DNA of 64,000 nt, from NCBI RefSeq assembly GCF_000687475.1, contig NC_057317.1, forward strand, positions 6,014,501-6,078,500. The letters run 5' to 3'. The notes under the pieces were generated by a model. The model saw only the letters and a list, made by a program, of their open reading frames with translations. It was not told the origin of the DNA and did not search any database. The position numbers and the translations under genes were made by a program. The stretch comes from Ustilaginoidea virens (taxonomy: Eukaryota; Ascomycota; Sordariomycetes; Hypocreales; Clavicipitaceae). The stretch's first letter is position 1, and each line of letters starts with the position of its first letter. Of the stretch, positions 1 to 11,488 are shown in pieces.

Positions 1-1130
1 AGGCCAGGTTTAACGATATTTTGAAGAAGATATCTGACCTTTTACGCAGCTATCGCATAGAGGATAGATATAGCGGCAAAATAGATGACTTCCTTATACT
101 AAAGATAGTATCCTTTAAGAGCAAATACCGCCTTTTAGGATTGCCCGATTATATACTCACTAAAGCCTTCTAAATCATACTAATTAGCGATGCTAAGACC
201 TACTACTTTAATAATATCAAATGCATCTACGATACCCTTACTTTTAACGATATAGTCTGTAAAGTCAAAAGCCATTTTGAGAATGAGAACATAAAGCAAT
301 TCTATTTGCACCATTAGAATAAAATAACGCTCTAATTAACTATCGCGAAATATCCTAATAAGTTAAAGCTAGAATGCCTTAATATCCTACTAGAGGAACT
401 TCAGCGCCTACATTATGGTCTTTTTCCCCCCTTTACAGCTAATACAGAGCTTCATCAGTAAGTGCTTAATGCTGTAAGGGATACCCCTGAGTATAGCCAG
501 GCTATATATCGTTATGCCTCTATATTCAAAGGCCTTGCCGCTAACCTATAGCAATCCCTTTCCATCTATGAGACTACTTATATGACTCAATAGCATTAAT
601 TCCTTCAACAATAGCAGCATTAACAACAATAGGATATTAAAGATATTGATGATAATATAGTGTTATTCACAGATCGTAGATATAGTTAATCGCATAACTA
701 GTATTAACGCCCCTAACGATACGGACCCTCTTAATGCTGCTTTAAATAAAATCGCACCCTTCTAGTTAGGCCCTATTAAAGAAGATGCTTTATTTGTAAT
801 AAATCAGAATGTTAGTCATCCAACTATACTAACAAAGAGCAATAAGAATTAAAGGCATAATGGCTGAAGAACCGCTCTAACCGGACCGCCCTTAATAATA
901 AGAAATTCTGTATTTTCCTATAGGAATATAAAGGGACTGCCGACTAAGGCCTTAAAAATGCCGATTTTAATGATATCGTTAAAGATGTCGAAATCATAAT
1001 AGCCAACATTATACAGTAGGATACAGAGGACGCTATTGCACCGCAAATTACAGCCACGCAGTATTTCCAAGCCCTCTTGCAAATAGAGGCATCACTAATT
1101 GAGATGTTATAAGCCTTGCAGGATGAATTA
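1..1130 (+). pseudogene. A1 gag, C-terminal part, degraded
   Basis: Translation in the polyprotein frame resembles the A3 capsid-like region: YRIEDRYSGKIDDF and FKSKYRLLGLPDY near 40-150, followed by the VKSHFE and EQFYLHH blocks near 260-315. Frequent TAG/TAA codons interrupt it. I see no intact zinc knuckle. It is the middle and end of a copia Gag, cut by the window edge. Confidence 0.75.
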
Positions 1131-1550
1131 TACTGATATGCTTTCCTACAGATTAACCCCTTCCGAATGCCCTTACTAGACTATAACTCTGCCTTTCTAG
1201 AAGAAGAACGTTATAGTAACCATACCTTCCGCGGAATCCTACCAGATACCGGCGCTTCCAGCCTATTAACAGCAGGCCTAGGTCAAGCAAAGGCCCTAAT
1301 AAGATTAATGACGACCCTAACTATTAAGGCGACTAACAAAAAGCATATAGTAAACTTTAGCGTAGGCTCTGCTATATCTTCTGGCATACTAAATGTCCTA
1401 ATGATATTTGGTAATATCCCCTTCTACGTCCTTAATAGCGGCACCCCCTTCCTTTATTCTATCATGAATATAAATAGGATAGGCATAAAGCTTAATAATA
1501 TCGATAACCTATTAATCTAAGGGGATACTAAGGTTCTAATTATTAGGAAA
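1131..1550 (+). pseudogene. A1 retropepsin-like protease, degraded
   Basis: The open stretch 1,167-1,520 carries the aspartic protease motif LPDTGAS near 1,236-1,260, followed by the C-terminal block GNIPFYVLNSGTPFLYSI found in all A copies. The catalytic DTG is intact here. The reading continues into the integrase with stop codons between, so it was part of a Gag-Pol polyprotein and not a separate gene. The ATG at 1,167 is only an internal Met. Confidence 0.8.
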
Positions 1551-2500
1551 TAGGGACATCTATAGTGGACTCTTAACGCTATGGATACTATAGCCTTCTA
1601 TTTATCATCATAGGAAATCCGTTAGCTATATTGTCGATTTAGGCACCCCTCTATCAATAGGCTTACTAAATTGCTTTAAAGGGCTGGTTATGATGATATC
1701 AACTACAGTATCATCGAAAGTATTACCTATATATGCCATTAATGCCAAATAAACGTAAAGGCACCTAGCCGATTTAAATTCACTCTAAAGGATAACCGCT
1801 AATTTAACTATAAGATAATCGTAGATATCTTTTATATTGACAATCGGCTAGTATTATATATTATGGATACTGCAATAAGCTTCTAAGCAGTTAGGTTCCT
1901 TGACCCTTAAAGATAGAAGGCCTAAGACGTTTGGAATGCCCTTAAGGAATACTAGATTGATATTTACCTTAGCCCACTAGATTGGATAATATATAATGCT
2001 GGACTAAATTTTGCTTCTGCCGAATTCCGCTATAATGCCTGGCTTCTCTCTATTAATATAAATGAAATCCCTATAGAAGCCTATAATAGTATTAGTAAAG
2101 TCGAAAGATACTATGCCCTATTACGCCAAGCCTATACTATCGTTAACAATAAGGTAGGCGACCTAATAACAAAAGAACAGAAATTATAGCTTACTATAAA
2201 AGCTATTAATAATTCCGCTAGACCTAACGGTCTAGTGCCTACATTATTAGTCTTTAGAGTATATCCTTGACTTACGGATGATTCACCCCCTAGCTTATTA
2301 GTATCATAATATGCCTTAATATTACGAAAGGCCACTAATAAAGCTAGGAAATGCCTCGCCAAGCGCTAGGTTCACAATGCCTTCGCCCAATGGAACGGCC
2401 TGGATACACAGCCTATCTACTGACTACCCCTATAATCTGACGTATAGGTATAGCGAGAGAAAGGTAGCTAGTATAGGCTATACCGGCTAATCAGCCTCGA
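1551..2500 (+). pseudogene. A1 integrase, degraded
   Basis: Fragments of the zinc-binding region (CH-x-C followed by QINVKAPSRFKF-like residues near 1,735-1,790), the first catalytic block (VDIFYIDNRLVL near 1,830-1,860) and the glutamate block (KVERYYALLRQAY near 2,095-2,135) are readable and align with A3. Several TAG/TAA codons interrupt it. It would have inserted the element cDNA into the genome. Confidence 0.75.
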
Positions 2501-3041
2501 TAGTAAGACCTATATTATGCAAATGCCTTATGGCCCCATCAAATTCTGGTTAATAGTCGTCAAGCCCTATAACGACCCTACTGCCGATAATCCTAAAGAT
2601 ATTGTCTATACCGAAGGCCTGGCCCGCCCTAGCAGGCTAGAAGTTAGAATACCAGCTGCACCTGCACCTCCAGCCGCAATAATACCTATAGCTGCGATAT
2701 CATTGCCGACCCCTAATAGGCTACCTGCAGCCGCAGCATCATTGACGCCAACCCCTAACCCTAACCCAGCTAGGATACCGGCGTTACAGCCAGTATCACT
2801 ATCACCAACAAGGGTAGTATCTAACGTTATAATCAATAAGGACCAAGAAGAGGCTCTCATCAATGCTATCGCTTCTAATACCGTTATTAATGCCTCTTTC
2901 CTAATAGCAAAAAAGTAAGCCGACCTATAGCTTACTAGTTAATTACGCCGGAAAGGGAAGATCACAACCCTAGGAGACCCCTTCGAATAGTCTAACCATA
3001 CAGAGGTAGAAGCATTATAGGCCTGCAATATATTCCGATTT
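2501..3041 (+). pseudogene. A1 Pro/Ala-rich linker and RT start, cut by B
   Basis: The open stretch 2,517-2,918 begins QMPYGPIKFWLIVVKPYN and then becomes Ala/Pro-rich low complexity (about 2,640-2,800), ending with the conserved INKDQEEALINAIASNTVIN block just before the RT. The RT then starts (LRRKGKITTLGDPFE) and is interrupted at 3,046 by the B element. The missing remainder is found at 25,868 onward. Confidence 0.75.
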
Positions 3042-3046
3042 ATTAC
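3042..3046 (+). repeat. Left target-site duplication of B (ATTAC)
   Basis: ATTAC precedes the B 5' LTR and recurs at 25,863-25,867 immediately after the B 3' LTR. Five bases is the usual size for copia integrases. Joining the two flanks restores the A1 RT reading. Confidence 0.93.
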
Positions 3047-3761
3047 TGTTGAAATCAGCGCCTTTTTAGCTGTATTTTGGTACTGGTCTCGCCACCATAC
3101 GACGTCTCTGCGTTGAGATATCGCGGTGGCTATACCAGGCGCTATGGTGGGGCATAGCGCCCCACAACGCCGATTACAGTGGGCCACAGCGCCGGTCACG
3201 GCACCGGCACAGCGCCCCACAGCCGGCCACAGCGGCCGGTCATAGTGGGCCACAGGGCCCACAACAGGCGGCGCATTTCTACGGGATTACCAAATGGGCA
3301 AAACAGCACCTTCGGCCTTCTACATACAGTCACCCGCTACACCGCGCCTTTACGGCACACCGATATAGGGCTTCCGGCCCGTACGGCAGGCTGTTATAGG
3401 GCATCCGGCACACCGCTACAAGCCACTGGGCTTGGTTGGGTAGGCATTGGGTAGGATATTGGGCACAGACTGGGCACGGTTGGGCAGACCGACTTTTCGT
3501 CGGGTTTTTCGCTATTTTTGCGGTTTTTCATTATTTTCAACCACTTTTTCAAGATGGTAGAAATATGCCCAAAATTCCCTCTTTCTAGCTAGAATAGTTA
3601 CCAACAATTAGAATCAGATTTCCCTGACATCTTTGCTCTGGTCAACCTCTTGTGCGCTTTAAATCTTTAACCAGCTCTTTGTTTTATTCTGCAACGCCTT
3701 ATACGCCACTGTCGGTATCCAGTACATTTCCAATAGTATTCTGAATCACCATTTTGCAACA
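3047..3761 (+). repeat. B 5' LTR (715 bp)
   Basis: Begins TGTTGAAATC and ends TTTTGCAACA. The first third is GC-rich with repeated CACAG/GCCGG words and nested inverted repeats (about 3,140-3,260); the last half is A/T-rich. It would carry the promoter and poly(A) signals. Differences from the 3' LTR are almost all C/T or G/A, mostly in CpA/TpG. Confidence 0.93.
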
Positions 3762-3785
3762 GGTTATAAGCCCGGTGTCTCAAGG
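3762..3785 (+). promoter_or_regulatory. B primer-binding site, probably half-tRNA initiator-Met type
   Basis: The sequence directly after the LTR, GGTTATAAGCCCGG, resembles the complement of the anticodon stem-loop of initiator Met tRNA (GGTTATGAGCCC, with one G to A). Drosophila copia is primed by such an internal tRNA-iMet fragment. Assignment is by similarity read by eye. Confidence 0.55.
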
Positions 3786-4063
3786 CTTCCAGCTTAAGAC
3801 TTTTTTACGCTAACTTAGGATTTTAACGCATTTGGCAGCTAACCTTCCAGGAATCTAACTAACGATATTACTAATCGGCAGTAAAGGACTAATCATCCCA
3901 GATTTAAGAACCCAGCTACCACACCAAGCTGCAACACATCCTTTTTGCAATAGGATTTTCTAAGGTTATTCCTTAACGCAGCTTTCTTCTAGTTTTATCT
4001 AGATTTTTAGTCTTGATTTTCTTCGCATCTTTAAGACTTTCCGGCACCTTTTCTCTTCCTATA
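3786..4063 (+). other. B untranslated leader
   Basis: About 280 bases between the primer site and the gag start, with no convincing reading frame. I see no further motif in it. Confidence 0.6.
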
Positions 4064-4236
4064 ATAGCTAGTCAGAACGTTCCTACCGCCGATAACCCAA
4101 GCTATACGGCAGAGGTAGAAGAATCTGATAATGACCAGGAAATTGCCCAGCTTAGGGAAGACCAATAGGAAATAAGAAAAGAATTCAGTTATAAATTTAA
4201 TCGAATGAACTTAAAAATCGATTTCTTGGCCGATAA
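4064..4236 (+). pseudogene. B gag, N-terminal part, start codon ATG to ATA
   Basis: From the ATA at 4,064-4,066 the frame reads ASQNVPTADNPSYTAEVEES and continues to FLAD just before the A2 LTR, with one TAG at 4,168. ATA is best explained as ATG hit by a TpG-to-TpA change. The frame continues without shift at 19,471 (D-K-V-G-T), which shows that A2 split this gene cleanly. Confidence 0.8.
4232..4236 (+). repeat. Left target-site duplication of A2 (GATAA)
   Basis: GATAA precedes the A2 3' LTR and recurs at 19,471-19,475 after the A2 5' LTR. Confidence 0.93.
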
Positions 4237-4577
4237 TGTTGATATAAACTCGGGGTACCCAGTTATACGTAGGGTCGCGCGCGTGGTATTAAGTACCGTG
4301 AGGTCACCGGTCAAAGGTATGATTACTTCTTTGATTATGACTGACTAACTAAGAGGAAAGAAAAGAAGCAAAAGAGTAATTATACGATGTAGCCTTTTTG
4401 TGCGTGCCGTAGTCACGTGCATCGGCGCGGTCGGGCCGGACTGCCCGCGTGCCCTACCGGGCTCAGGGGCATAGGGGCAAAAGTGGCCATATCGTGCGTA
4501 ATAGGTGTGCGCGGCACATTCGTCGCAATGTGCCCAATTGGTGCCCAATTGGGCACCTTGCGACAGCGTTTCCGATA
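4237..4577 (-). repeat. A2 3' LTR
   Basis: On the minus strand it begins TATCGG (TGTCGG in less mutated copies) and ends TATATCAACA. It carries the LTR palindrome as a partial duplication: GGTGCCC appears twice around 4,530-4,560. Confidence 0.92.
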
Positions 4578-4830
4578 CTGGCAGCTTCTCTTTTTATAGA
4601 AGCAAATATCGGAATCGCCAGGATGTAAGGCGTATATATAGAAAAGAAAGTGCGGCGCGGTTTCGGCAGGTTATGCCGCCGATAATGCTGTCGCGCCGCG
4701 CGGCCGGCTTATATAGGATTATACCATACAGCCGGTATATTGAATATCGCAGCCGAAACAAAGGGGTAAAAAGGGGCAGCATTAAACGCAGTAAAAGCAA
4801 TAAATGCATACAATATTGAACATAGGAAAA
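4578..4830 (-). other. A2 3' non-coding module with GC-rich hairpin and PPT
   Basis: It lies between the RNase H end and the 3' LTR. It contains the conserved CG-rich inverted repeat (GTGCGGCGCGG ... CGCGCCGCGCGGCC, about 4,650-4,715) and, next to the LTR, a purine run (minus strand AAAAAGAGAAGC) inside a hairpin. Short open frames here are not genes. Confidence 0.7.
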
Positions 4831-5480
4831 TCTATACACTTGCCACCTATAATATCACCAATATCTCCCAAATGTAGTCAGATATTGACCGGCCTCTTTA
4901 CCTACCCTTCCATACGTATTATAGCCTTATTGTGGTCAACGAAGGTCTTAAGGGCTTTATTAGGCGTTCCCTTAGTTATTGCGTCGGCAAGATTATCGTT
5001 CCCGTTAATCTAGCGGATCTTATATATCTCCCGGCACTCGTATGACTGTCGTAGGGCTATAATATCTATTATGAGCCTCTTTTCCTTGGTAATGCCTAGC
5101 TTAATAAGGCATTCGTATAACGAAAACGAATCCATACATATAACCGTAGGGATCTTCGGCAATCCTAGCCTGCTGGTAATTATGTTGAGGGTCGTGCCTA
5201 TCGCGTATGCAATATCGACCCCTTATACTATACTGTACAGCTCCGAAGCGAGTGCGCTGCGCATTACCCGCTTGCTCTTTATAGAGCTGTAAGTTATAAT
5301 ATTACTAGTCAACTGGAAGGCGTTATTCGCAGTATCTGCCTCATTCCCTAGCATAATGATGTAACTAATCTAGGAGCTTAAATCTTTATTGTTAGCAAAG
5401 GATCCGTCAACAAATATAAAGATCTTAGCTATAGTAAGGGCCAAATTGATATACCGCAAGCCACGACCTTGGTTATCTAG
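4831..5480 (-). pseudogene. A2 RNase H, degraded
   Basis: Read on the minus strand: FIFVDGSFANN (5,425-5,395), the glutamate block SELYS (5,255-5,230), the YxDSFSLYEC block (about 5,145-5,100) and LADAITKGTPNKALKT (about 5,000-4,950). These hold the D-E-D-D residues of Ty1/copia RNase H. TAG/TAA codons break it. Confidence 0.78.
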
Positions 5481-6560
5481 CTGCTATTAAAGGCGCTTGT
5501 TTAATCTAGTGATATCGTTAGGGTTAGGCTGTTGGTGTTATGCTGCAACAGATAGGTCAAAAGACGCCTCAGGCTGGCAGACTATAGCCACATAAGCACC
5601 GCAAGCACGTTGTTCGATATAATTACGCTAGGCCGTAGGCGTATTCTTATCGATAGTGGCAATCTTTTGGCTTTAACCTTTCTAGCATAATGTTATTATA
5701 CCATCGGTAGTGGCCGTTAATATACATCCGTTGAATATTAAAGGCACGGTTGGCAATAGCTTCATCTTAGGCTTGGCGTTAAAGCCTGCCTTAGTGAGCT
5801 CTAATTCTTCCTATTGGAAGAAGGCATTGTCACTTAGGCCGAGGGTATCGTCAGTCTATATACCTACGATACCGAAGTATATAGTAGTATCGTTAGCATA
5901 ATTAGGAGCATTAGTATGGTTAGTATCGTCATTACCGGTAGATATTAGCAAATAGGGGTCGTAGGTTGATATAGTTATGCCTAATTTCTCGCGATGGTGC
6001 CGAAAGTATATCGCCTACTAGTAGGTGCCTGCCTCAGCTATTCCGTATAGTAGCTTTACCACTTCTATAATCGTATTATCGGGGTATTAATACGCTATCT
6101 GCTTAGGTAGCTTGGCGATAATCGATCTGTTAAGGGTGGTGGATAACTGTACATAAGCCTATATGATATCACGTATCCAGAGAAATAAGCCGTGAGAACG
6201 TTGTAGTAATAGGGCTATTGATATTAGTAGCCGTTGACTTACCTATTGAATTATAGGGGATTAAGTCAATATCAATCGCTTTTCGTCATCATTATGACCC
6301 TATATAATAAGCCTAGACTTCTTATACGGGGTATCTATGCCTTTGCCTTTGATTTCTCGTACTATACGTGAGTTAAACAGGCATTAGGCTCTATATTAAC
6401 CGATATTAAAGGTGACGAATCGGAATATATCGCGGGCTTATAACGCTTCTATCTCTATACGGTTAGACTGTTCGAAAGGGGCTTTAGGGGTTATGATCTT
6501 CCCTTCCCGGCGTAATTAGCTAGTAAGCTGCAGGTCGGCTTACTCTTTCGCGGTCAGGAA
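5481..6560 (-). pseudogene. A2 reverse transcriptase, degraded
   Basis: The minus-strand translation matches A3 RT: KLPKQIAY (about 6,120-6,095), VVKLLYGIAEAGTY (about 6,065-6,020) and the active-site region GIVGI*TDDTLGLSDNAFF (about 5,880-5,830), where the family's Q of QTDD has become TAG. The DD pair is retained. Many other stops are present. Confidence 0.78.
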
Positions 6561-6902
6561 AGAGACGTTAATAATAGTATTAGAAGCTATAGCGTTGACG
6601 AGAGCTTCTTTTTAGTCCTTATTGATTATAACGTTAGATACTACCCTTGCTGGTGATAGTGATAGTAGCCTGGCTTGATTAGAGCTAGTAGCTAGTGACG
6701 GATATATTACGGCTGTAGGTGTTATTATGGCTAGAGGTGCGGGTGCAGCCGGTACCCTGACTTCTAGCCTGCCGGGGCGGGCCGGGCCTTTGGTATAAAC
6801 GATATCTTTAGGATCGTCTGTACCGGGATTAATATCACGGTCGGGGTCGTGGTTATATAGCTTAACGACCGTAGACCGGAATTTGACCGGGCTATATGGC
6901 AT
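6561..6902 (-). pseudogene. A2 Pro/Ala-rich linker between integrase and RT
   Basis: The open stretch 6,902-6,612 reads MPYSPVKFRSTVVKLYNHDP, then Asp-rich, then Pro/Ala-rich, and ends ARVVSNVIINKD. It is shorter than in A3, so the linker varies in length between copies. It is part of the polyprotein. Confidence 0.7.
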
Positions 6903-7630
6903 TTGTATAATATAGGTCTCACCATCGAGGCTGATTAGCCGGTATAGCCCGTGCTAGCCACCTTTCTCTCGCTATACCCATACGTTAGATTGTAGGGGTA
7001 GTCGGTAGATAGGCCGCATATCCGGGCCGTTCCGTTAGGCGAGGGCATCGTGAACTTATCGCTTAGCAAGGCATTTCCTAGCTTCATCAGTAGCCTTTTG
7101 TAATGTCAAGGCGCATTATAATACTGATAAGCTAGGGGGTGAATCGTCCGTAAGTCGAGGATATACCCCAAAGACTAATAATATAGGCACTAGACCGTTA
7201 GGTCTAGCGGAATCGTTGATAGCCTTTACAGCAAGCTATAATTTCTGTTCTTTTGTTATTAGGTCGCCTACTTCGTTATTAATAATAGTATAGGCTCGGC
7301 GTAACGGGGCGTGATATCTTTCGACCTTGCTAATACTGTTGTGGGCTTCTATAGGAATTTCATCTATATTGATAGATAAAAGCCGGGTATTGTGACGGAA
7401 TTCAGCAGAAGCAAAGTTTGGTCCGGTATTGTGGACTATCTAATCCGGTAGGCCAAGGTAGGTATTAATCTAGCATTCCTTAAGGGCATTCTAAATATCG
7501 TAGGCCTTCTGCCTTTATGGATCAAGAAATCTAGCTGCCTGGAAGCTTGTTGCGGCATCCATAATGTGTAATACCGGCCGATTATCGATATAAAGGATAT
7601 CGACGATAATCTTATAGTTAAATTGGCTAG
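6903..7630 (-). pseudogene. A2 integrase, C-terminal part
   Basis: Holds the catalytic core on the minus strand: the DILYIDNRPVL-like block (7,620-7,560), the second aspartate region (around 7,440) and the VERYHAPLR glutamate block (about 7,325-7,295). It is separated from its zinc-binding start (8,383-8,610) by the B solo LTR. Confidence 0.75.
7626..7630 (+). repeat. Left target-site duplication of the B solo LTR (GCTAG)
   Basis: GCTAG precedes the solo LTR and recurs at 8,378-8,382 after it. Confidence 0.92.
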
Positions 7631-8377
7631 TGTTGCAAAATGGTGATTCAGAACACTGTTGGAAATGTACTGGATACCGACAGTGGCGTACAAGGCGTTG
7701 CAGAATAAAACAAAGAGCTGGTTAAAGATTTAAAGCGCACAAGAGGTTGACCAGAGCAAAGATGTCAGGGAAATCTGATTCTAATTGTTGGTAACTATTC
7801 TAGCTAGAAAGAGGGAATTTTGGGCATATTTCTACCATCTTGAAGAAGTGGTTGAAAATAATGAAAAACCGCAAAAATAGCGAAAAAAACCGACGAAAAG
7901 TCGGTCTGCCCAACCGTGCCCAGTCTGTGCCCAATATCCTACCCAATGCCTACCCAACCAAGCCCAGTGGCTTGTAGCGGTGTGCCGGATGCCCTATAAC
8001 AGCCTGCCGTACGGGCCGGAGGCCCTATATCGGTGTGCCGTACGGGCCGGAAGCCCTATACCGGTGTGCCGTAAAGGCGCGGTGTAGCGGGTGACTGTAT
8101 GTAGAAGGCCGAAAGTGCTGATTTGCCCATTTGGTAATCCCGTAGAAATGCGCCGCCTGTTGTGGGCCCTGTGGCCCACTGTGACCGGCCGCTGTGGCCG
8201 GATGTGGGTCGCTGTACCGGTGCTGTGACCGGCGCTGTGGCCCACTGTAATCGGCGTTGTGGGGCGCTGTGCCCCACCATAGCGCCTGGTATAGCCACCG
8301 CGATATCTCAACGCAGAAACGTCGTATGGTGGCGAGACCAGTACCAAAATACAGCTAAAAAGGCGCTGATTTCAACA
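7631..8377 (-). mobile_element. Solo LTR of family B inside A2 integrase
   Basis: On the minus strand it begins TGTTGAAATC and ends TTTTGCAACA, as in the B LTRs, and is flanked by GCTAG duplications with no internal B sequence. This is the usual product of LTR-LTR recombination. It is 747 bp against 715 bp, mainly because a 31-bp unit beginning TGCCGTACGGG is duplicated in tandem at 8,005-8,035 and 8,036-8,066. The GC-rich open frames inside are LTR sequence, not genes. Confidence 0.93.
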
Positions 8378-8382
8378 GCTAG

Positions 8383-8610
8383 TATTATCATCCTTAAGCG
8401 TGAATTTAAATCGGCTAGGTGCTTTTGCGTTCATCTAGTATTGATGGCATATATAGGTAATGCTTTCGATGATGTTGCGATCAATATTATTATAACCAGC
8501 CCGCTAAAGCAATTTGGTAAGCCTATTGATGGAGGGATGCCCGAATCGATAATAAAGCTAATGGATTTCCTATAATAAAAGGTGGAAGGCAGTAGTATTT
8601 ATAGTATTGA
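8383..8610 (-). pseudogene. A2 integrase, N-terminal zinc-binding part
   Basis: The minus-strand translation includes ITYICHQY*MNAKAPSRF (about 8,460-8,415). The second Cys of the expected C-x2-C pair has become Tyr (TGC to TAC), a TpG-to-TpA type change. It continues into 7,630 after the solo LTR is removed. Confidence 0.72.
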
Positions 8611-9060
8611 AAGTCCACTATAGATGTCCCCATTTCCTGATAATTGGAACCTTAATATCCCCTTTAATAAGCAAGTTATTAATATTATCCAGCTTTACGC
8701 CTATCCTATCTATATCTATAATAGAATAGAGAAAGGGGGTGCTGCTATTAAGAACGTAGAAGGGGATATTGCCGAATATTATCGGGACATTCAATATACC
8801 AGAAGATGTGGCAGAATCTGCTCTAAAATTAATAGTATACTGTATATCCGTTGACTTAATCGTTAAAGATTTCATCAATCTCATTAGGGCTCTTACTTGA
8901 CCTATACCTACTGTAGATAGGCCGGAGGCGCCGGTATCCGGTAGGATTCTGCGGAAGGTATGGTCATTATAGCATTCTTCTTCTAGAAAGGCAGAATTAC
9001 AGTCCAATAGTAGTAAGGGCATTCGGAAGGGGTTAATCTATAGGAAGGTATATCGGTATA
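8611..9060 (-). pseudogene. A2 protease, degraded
   Basis: The open stretch 9,022-8,618 carries RILPDTGASGL (about 8,952-8,920), the retropepsin active site, and GNIPFYVLNSSTPFLYSI further on. It is the longest protease reading on the minus strand in this part of the window, still fused in frame to flanking stops. Confidence 0.8.
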
Positions 9061-11488
9061 ATTCATCCTACAGGGCTTATAACATTTCGATAGATAAAGA
9101 AGGTGACGGTTCTATTTGCATAAGGGCTAGGAAGTACTAAGTGGCTATAATTTGTGGTGTGATAATATTCTCTGCATCCCATTATGCATCCCCTGCCATT
9201 ATGACTTTAATATCTTTAGCGATATCATCAAAATCGGCATTATTAAGGTAGCCTTAGTCGGCAGTCCCTTTGTATTCCTGTAGGAAAATACGGAATTTCT
9301 TATCATTAGGGGCGGTCCGGTTAGAGCGGTTCTTCAGCCATCATGCTTTTAATTCTTATTGCTCTTTATTAGTATGGTTAAATGACTAATATCCTAATTT
9401 ATTGCAAACGAAGCATCTTCTTTGACGAGGCCTAGCTGGAAAGGCACGATTCTATTATTACCGTTAAGGGGGTCCGTATCGTTAGGGGCATTAATACCGG
9501 TTGTGAGATTGACCGTATCTACGATCTATAAATAACGCTATATTACCATCAATATCTTCAATATCCTAATATTATTGGGGCTGCTATTAAAGGAAATAAT
9601 GCTATTAAGTCATATAGGTAGTCTTATAGATAGAAAGGGATCGCTATAAGTCAGCGGCGAGGCCTTCGAATGTAGGGGCATAACGATATAAGGCCTGGCT
9701 ATACTCAGGGGTATCCCTTATAGCATTGAGCACTTGCCGATAAAGCTCTATATCAGCTATAAAAGGGGGAAAAAGACTACAATATAGGCGTTAAAGTTCT
9801 TCCAATAGGATATTAAGGCATTTTAGCTTTAACTTATCGGGATGTTTCGCGATAGTTGATTAGAGTGTTATTCTATTCTAATGGTGCAAATAGAATTGCT
9901 CTATGCTCTCATTTTCGAAATGGCTCTTAACTTTACGGACTATATCGTCAAAAGTGAGGGTATCGCGAATACGTTTAATATTATCAAAGTAAAAAGTCTC
10001 AGCATCGCCGATGAGCATAATTTGGAAGGCTCTAGCTAATATATTGTCGGGTAATCCTAGTAGGCGGCACTTGCTCTTAAAAGAGATGACTTTTAGTATA
10101 ATAAAGTCATCCATTTTGCCGCTATATCTATCCTCTGTACGATAGCTACGTAAGAGGTTAAATATCTTTTTCGATACATCATTAAACCCGGCCTCTACAT
10201 AAGCTCTTCGGGTATGATCTTTTTGGTGGTATTATTATTCCGGAGGGTATTCTAGAACGGCTTATCGGTAGCCTTGCGGTAGGCTGGCGGGAGCTCTAGC
10301 TGGGTCATCCTATAACCCGGGTTGGTCTAGGTTTATCGATACTCCTATTAAAACCGTCCGTTTATCGGCCTAAGTAGGCCGATATTAATGGGAAGGGCTA
10401 GGTGCCGTGCCTATTTTTAGTATTATCGGATGAGGCGTTTGGGCCCGATATCTGGTATTACGGGCGGTAGCATTGGTTTGGTGGGTATTATTATCGGGAT
10501 CCTCTATAGAAGGAAGCATATCATCGGGGCCTATAACTCGACCTCTATTGGGCATGCTATAACCTCGAGGGGCATTGAGATAGCCGCCTCGGCTAGCCCT
10601 GCTAGGGGTATAATCCCTAGAGCGATATATTTCATCGGGTCGGTCTTATAGGCTATAATCATCGGCCGTTGTATGTTATTATTAATGGCGGGAGCTTTCC
10701 CCTATTTCGAATAGCGGCCTATTGTAAATAGGCGTCTTCCTTTTTAGTTGTTAGGACCGGCCCCTTTCTTCATCGGTAGGGGCAGGGTCAAAGGGCTTTT
10801 TCGATATAGAGGGGGGGACGATAGGTTGTTATAACTATGATCGTGCCATTAGTATGACGAAGTTCCTTGGCGTTGACGGGGCTTATGAGAGCCGTAATGC
10901 GAGCCTTAGTGAGGGTATTCGCATAACTATTATGGGGGCTCGTGATAATAATGATGAGGGCCTTATGCGTGTGTGTGAGGGCGTATTTTAGAGCCTTTAC
11001 ATCTCTTACTCGGTATTACCGATGGGTAATAAGGTTTCCCTGGTAGGGTTAAGCCGGAATAGGAATATACTGCGAGCAAGTTGCCGGGTTACTTCCTCTT
11101 AAGGCTATTATGGATTCTATTATTGTTAAAGGCATTCAAGTAGGGTTGGTATTATTAGGGAACCCGATACTCCAATATATACGCCGCGTTCCCGTAATGT
11201 TAAGCGGAATTGCCGTAAAACCTGAGCGTTAATACGGCGGAATAGGGCCTTATTCCACTCGCTATAATCTTCGCGGAATTATTCCCAGAGATCATCATCC
11301 AGGTAGGTGTTTTCCTCATAGGTATCTATAAGGAACGCGATACGGTTGTATAGCTATACATTCGTAGCATTATCAGGGTCGACGGGCTCTATAGCGTTAG
11401 TCCAATTGTCGTTAAAAAGTAAGGCAAACCGTTATATCCTCTCAGGTAGCTCTCGTGGTTGTTATGATGTTGATGATGATGAGGCCAT
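9061..11488 (-). pseudogene. A2 gag with surviving ATG, degraded
   Basis: The minus-strand frame starts ATG at 11,488-11,486: MASSSSTS, then TAA, then QPRELPERI. It includes a Ser/Arg/Pro-rich middle (about 10,900-10,300) and the capsid-like block MDDFIILKVISFKSKCRLLG (10,114-10,050) through EQFYLHH (9,878). The N-terminus is the Ser-rich type shared with A5 and A6, unlike A3. Several stops interrupt it. I see no zinc knuckle. Confidence 0.75.

Noticed and set aside
3179..3454. GC-rich open frames in the B LTRs (also 2,939-3,262, 8,056-8,347, 25,280-25,555)
   Set aside because: They lie wholly within LTRs and owe their openness to high GC with few TA words; the same frames appear in each LTR copy.
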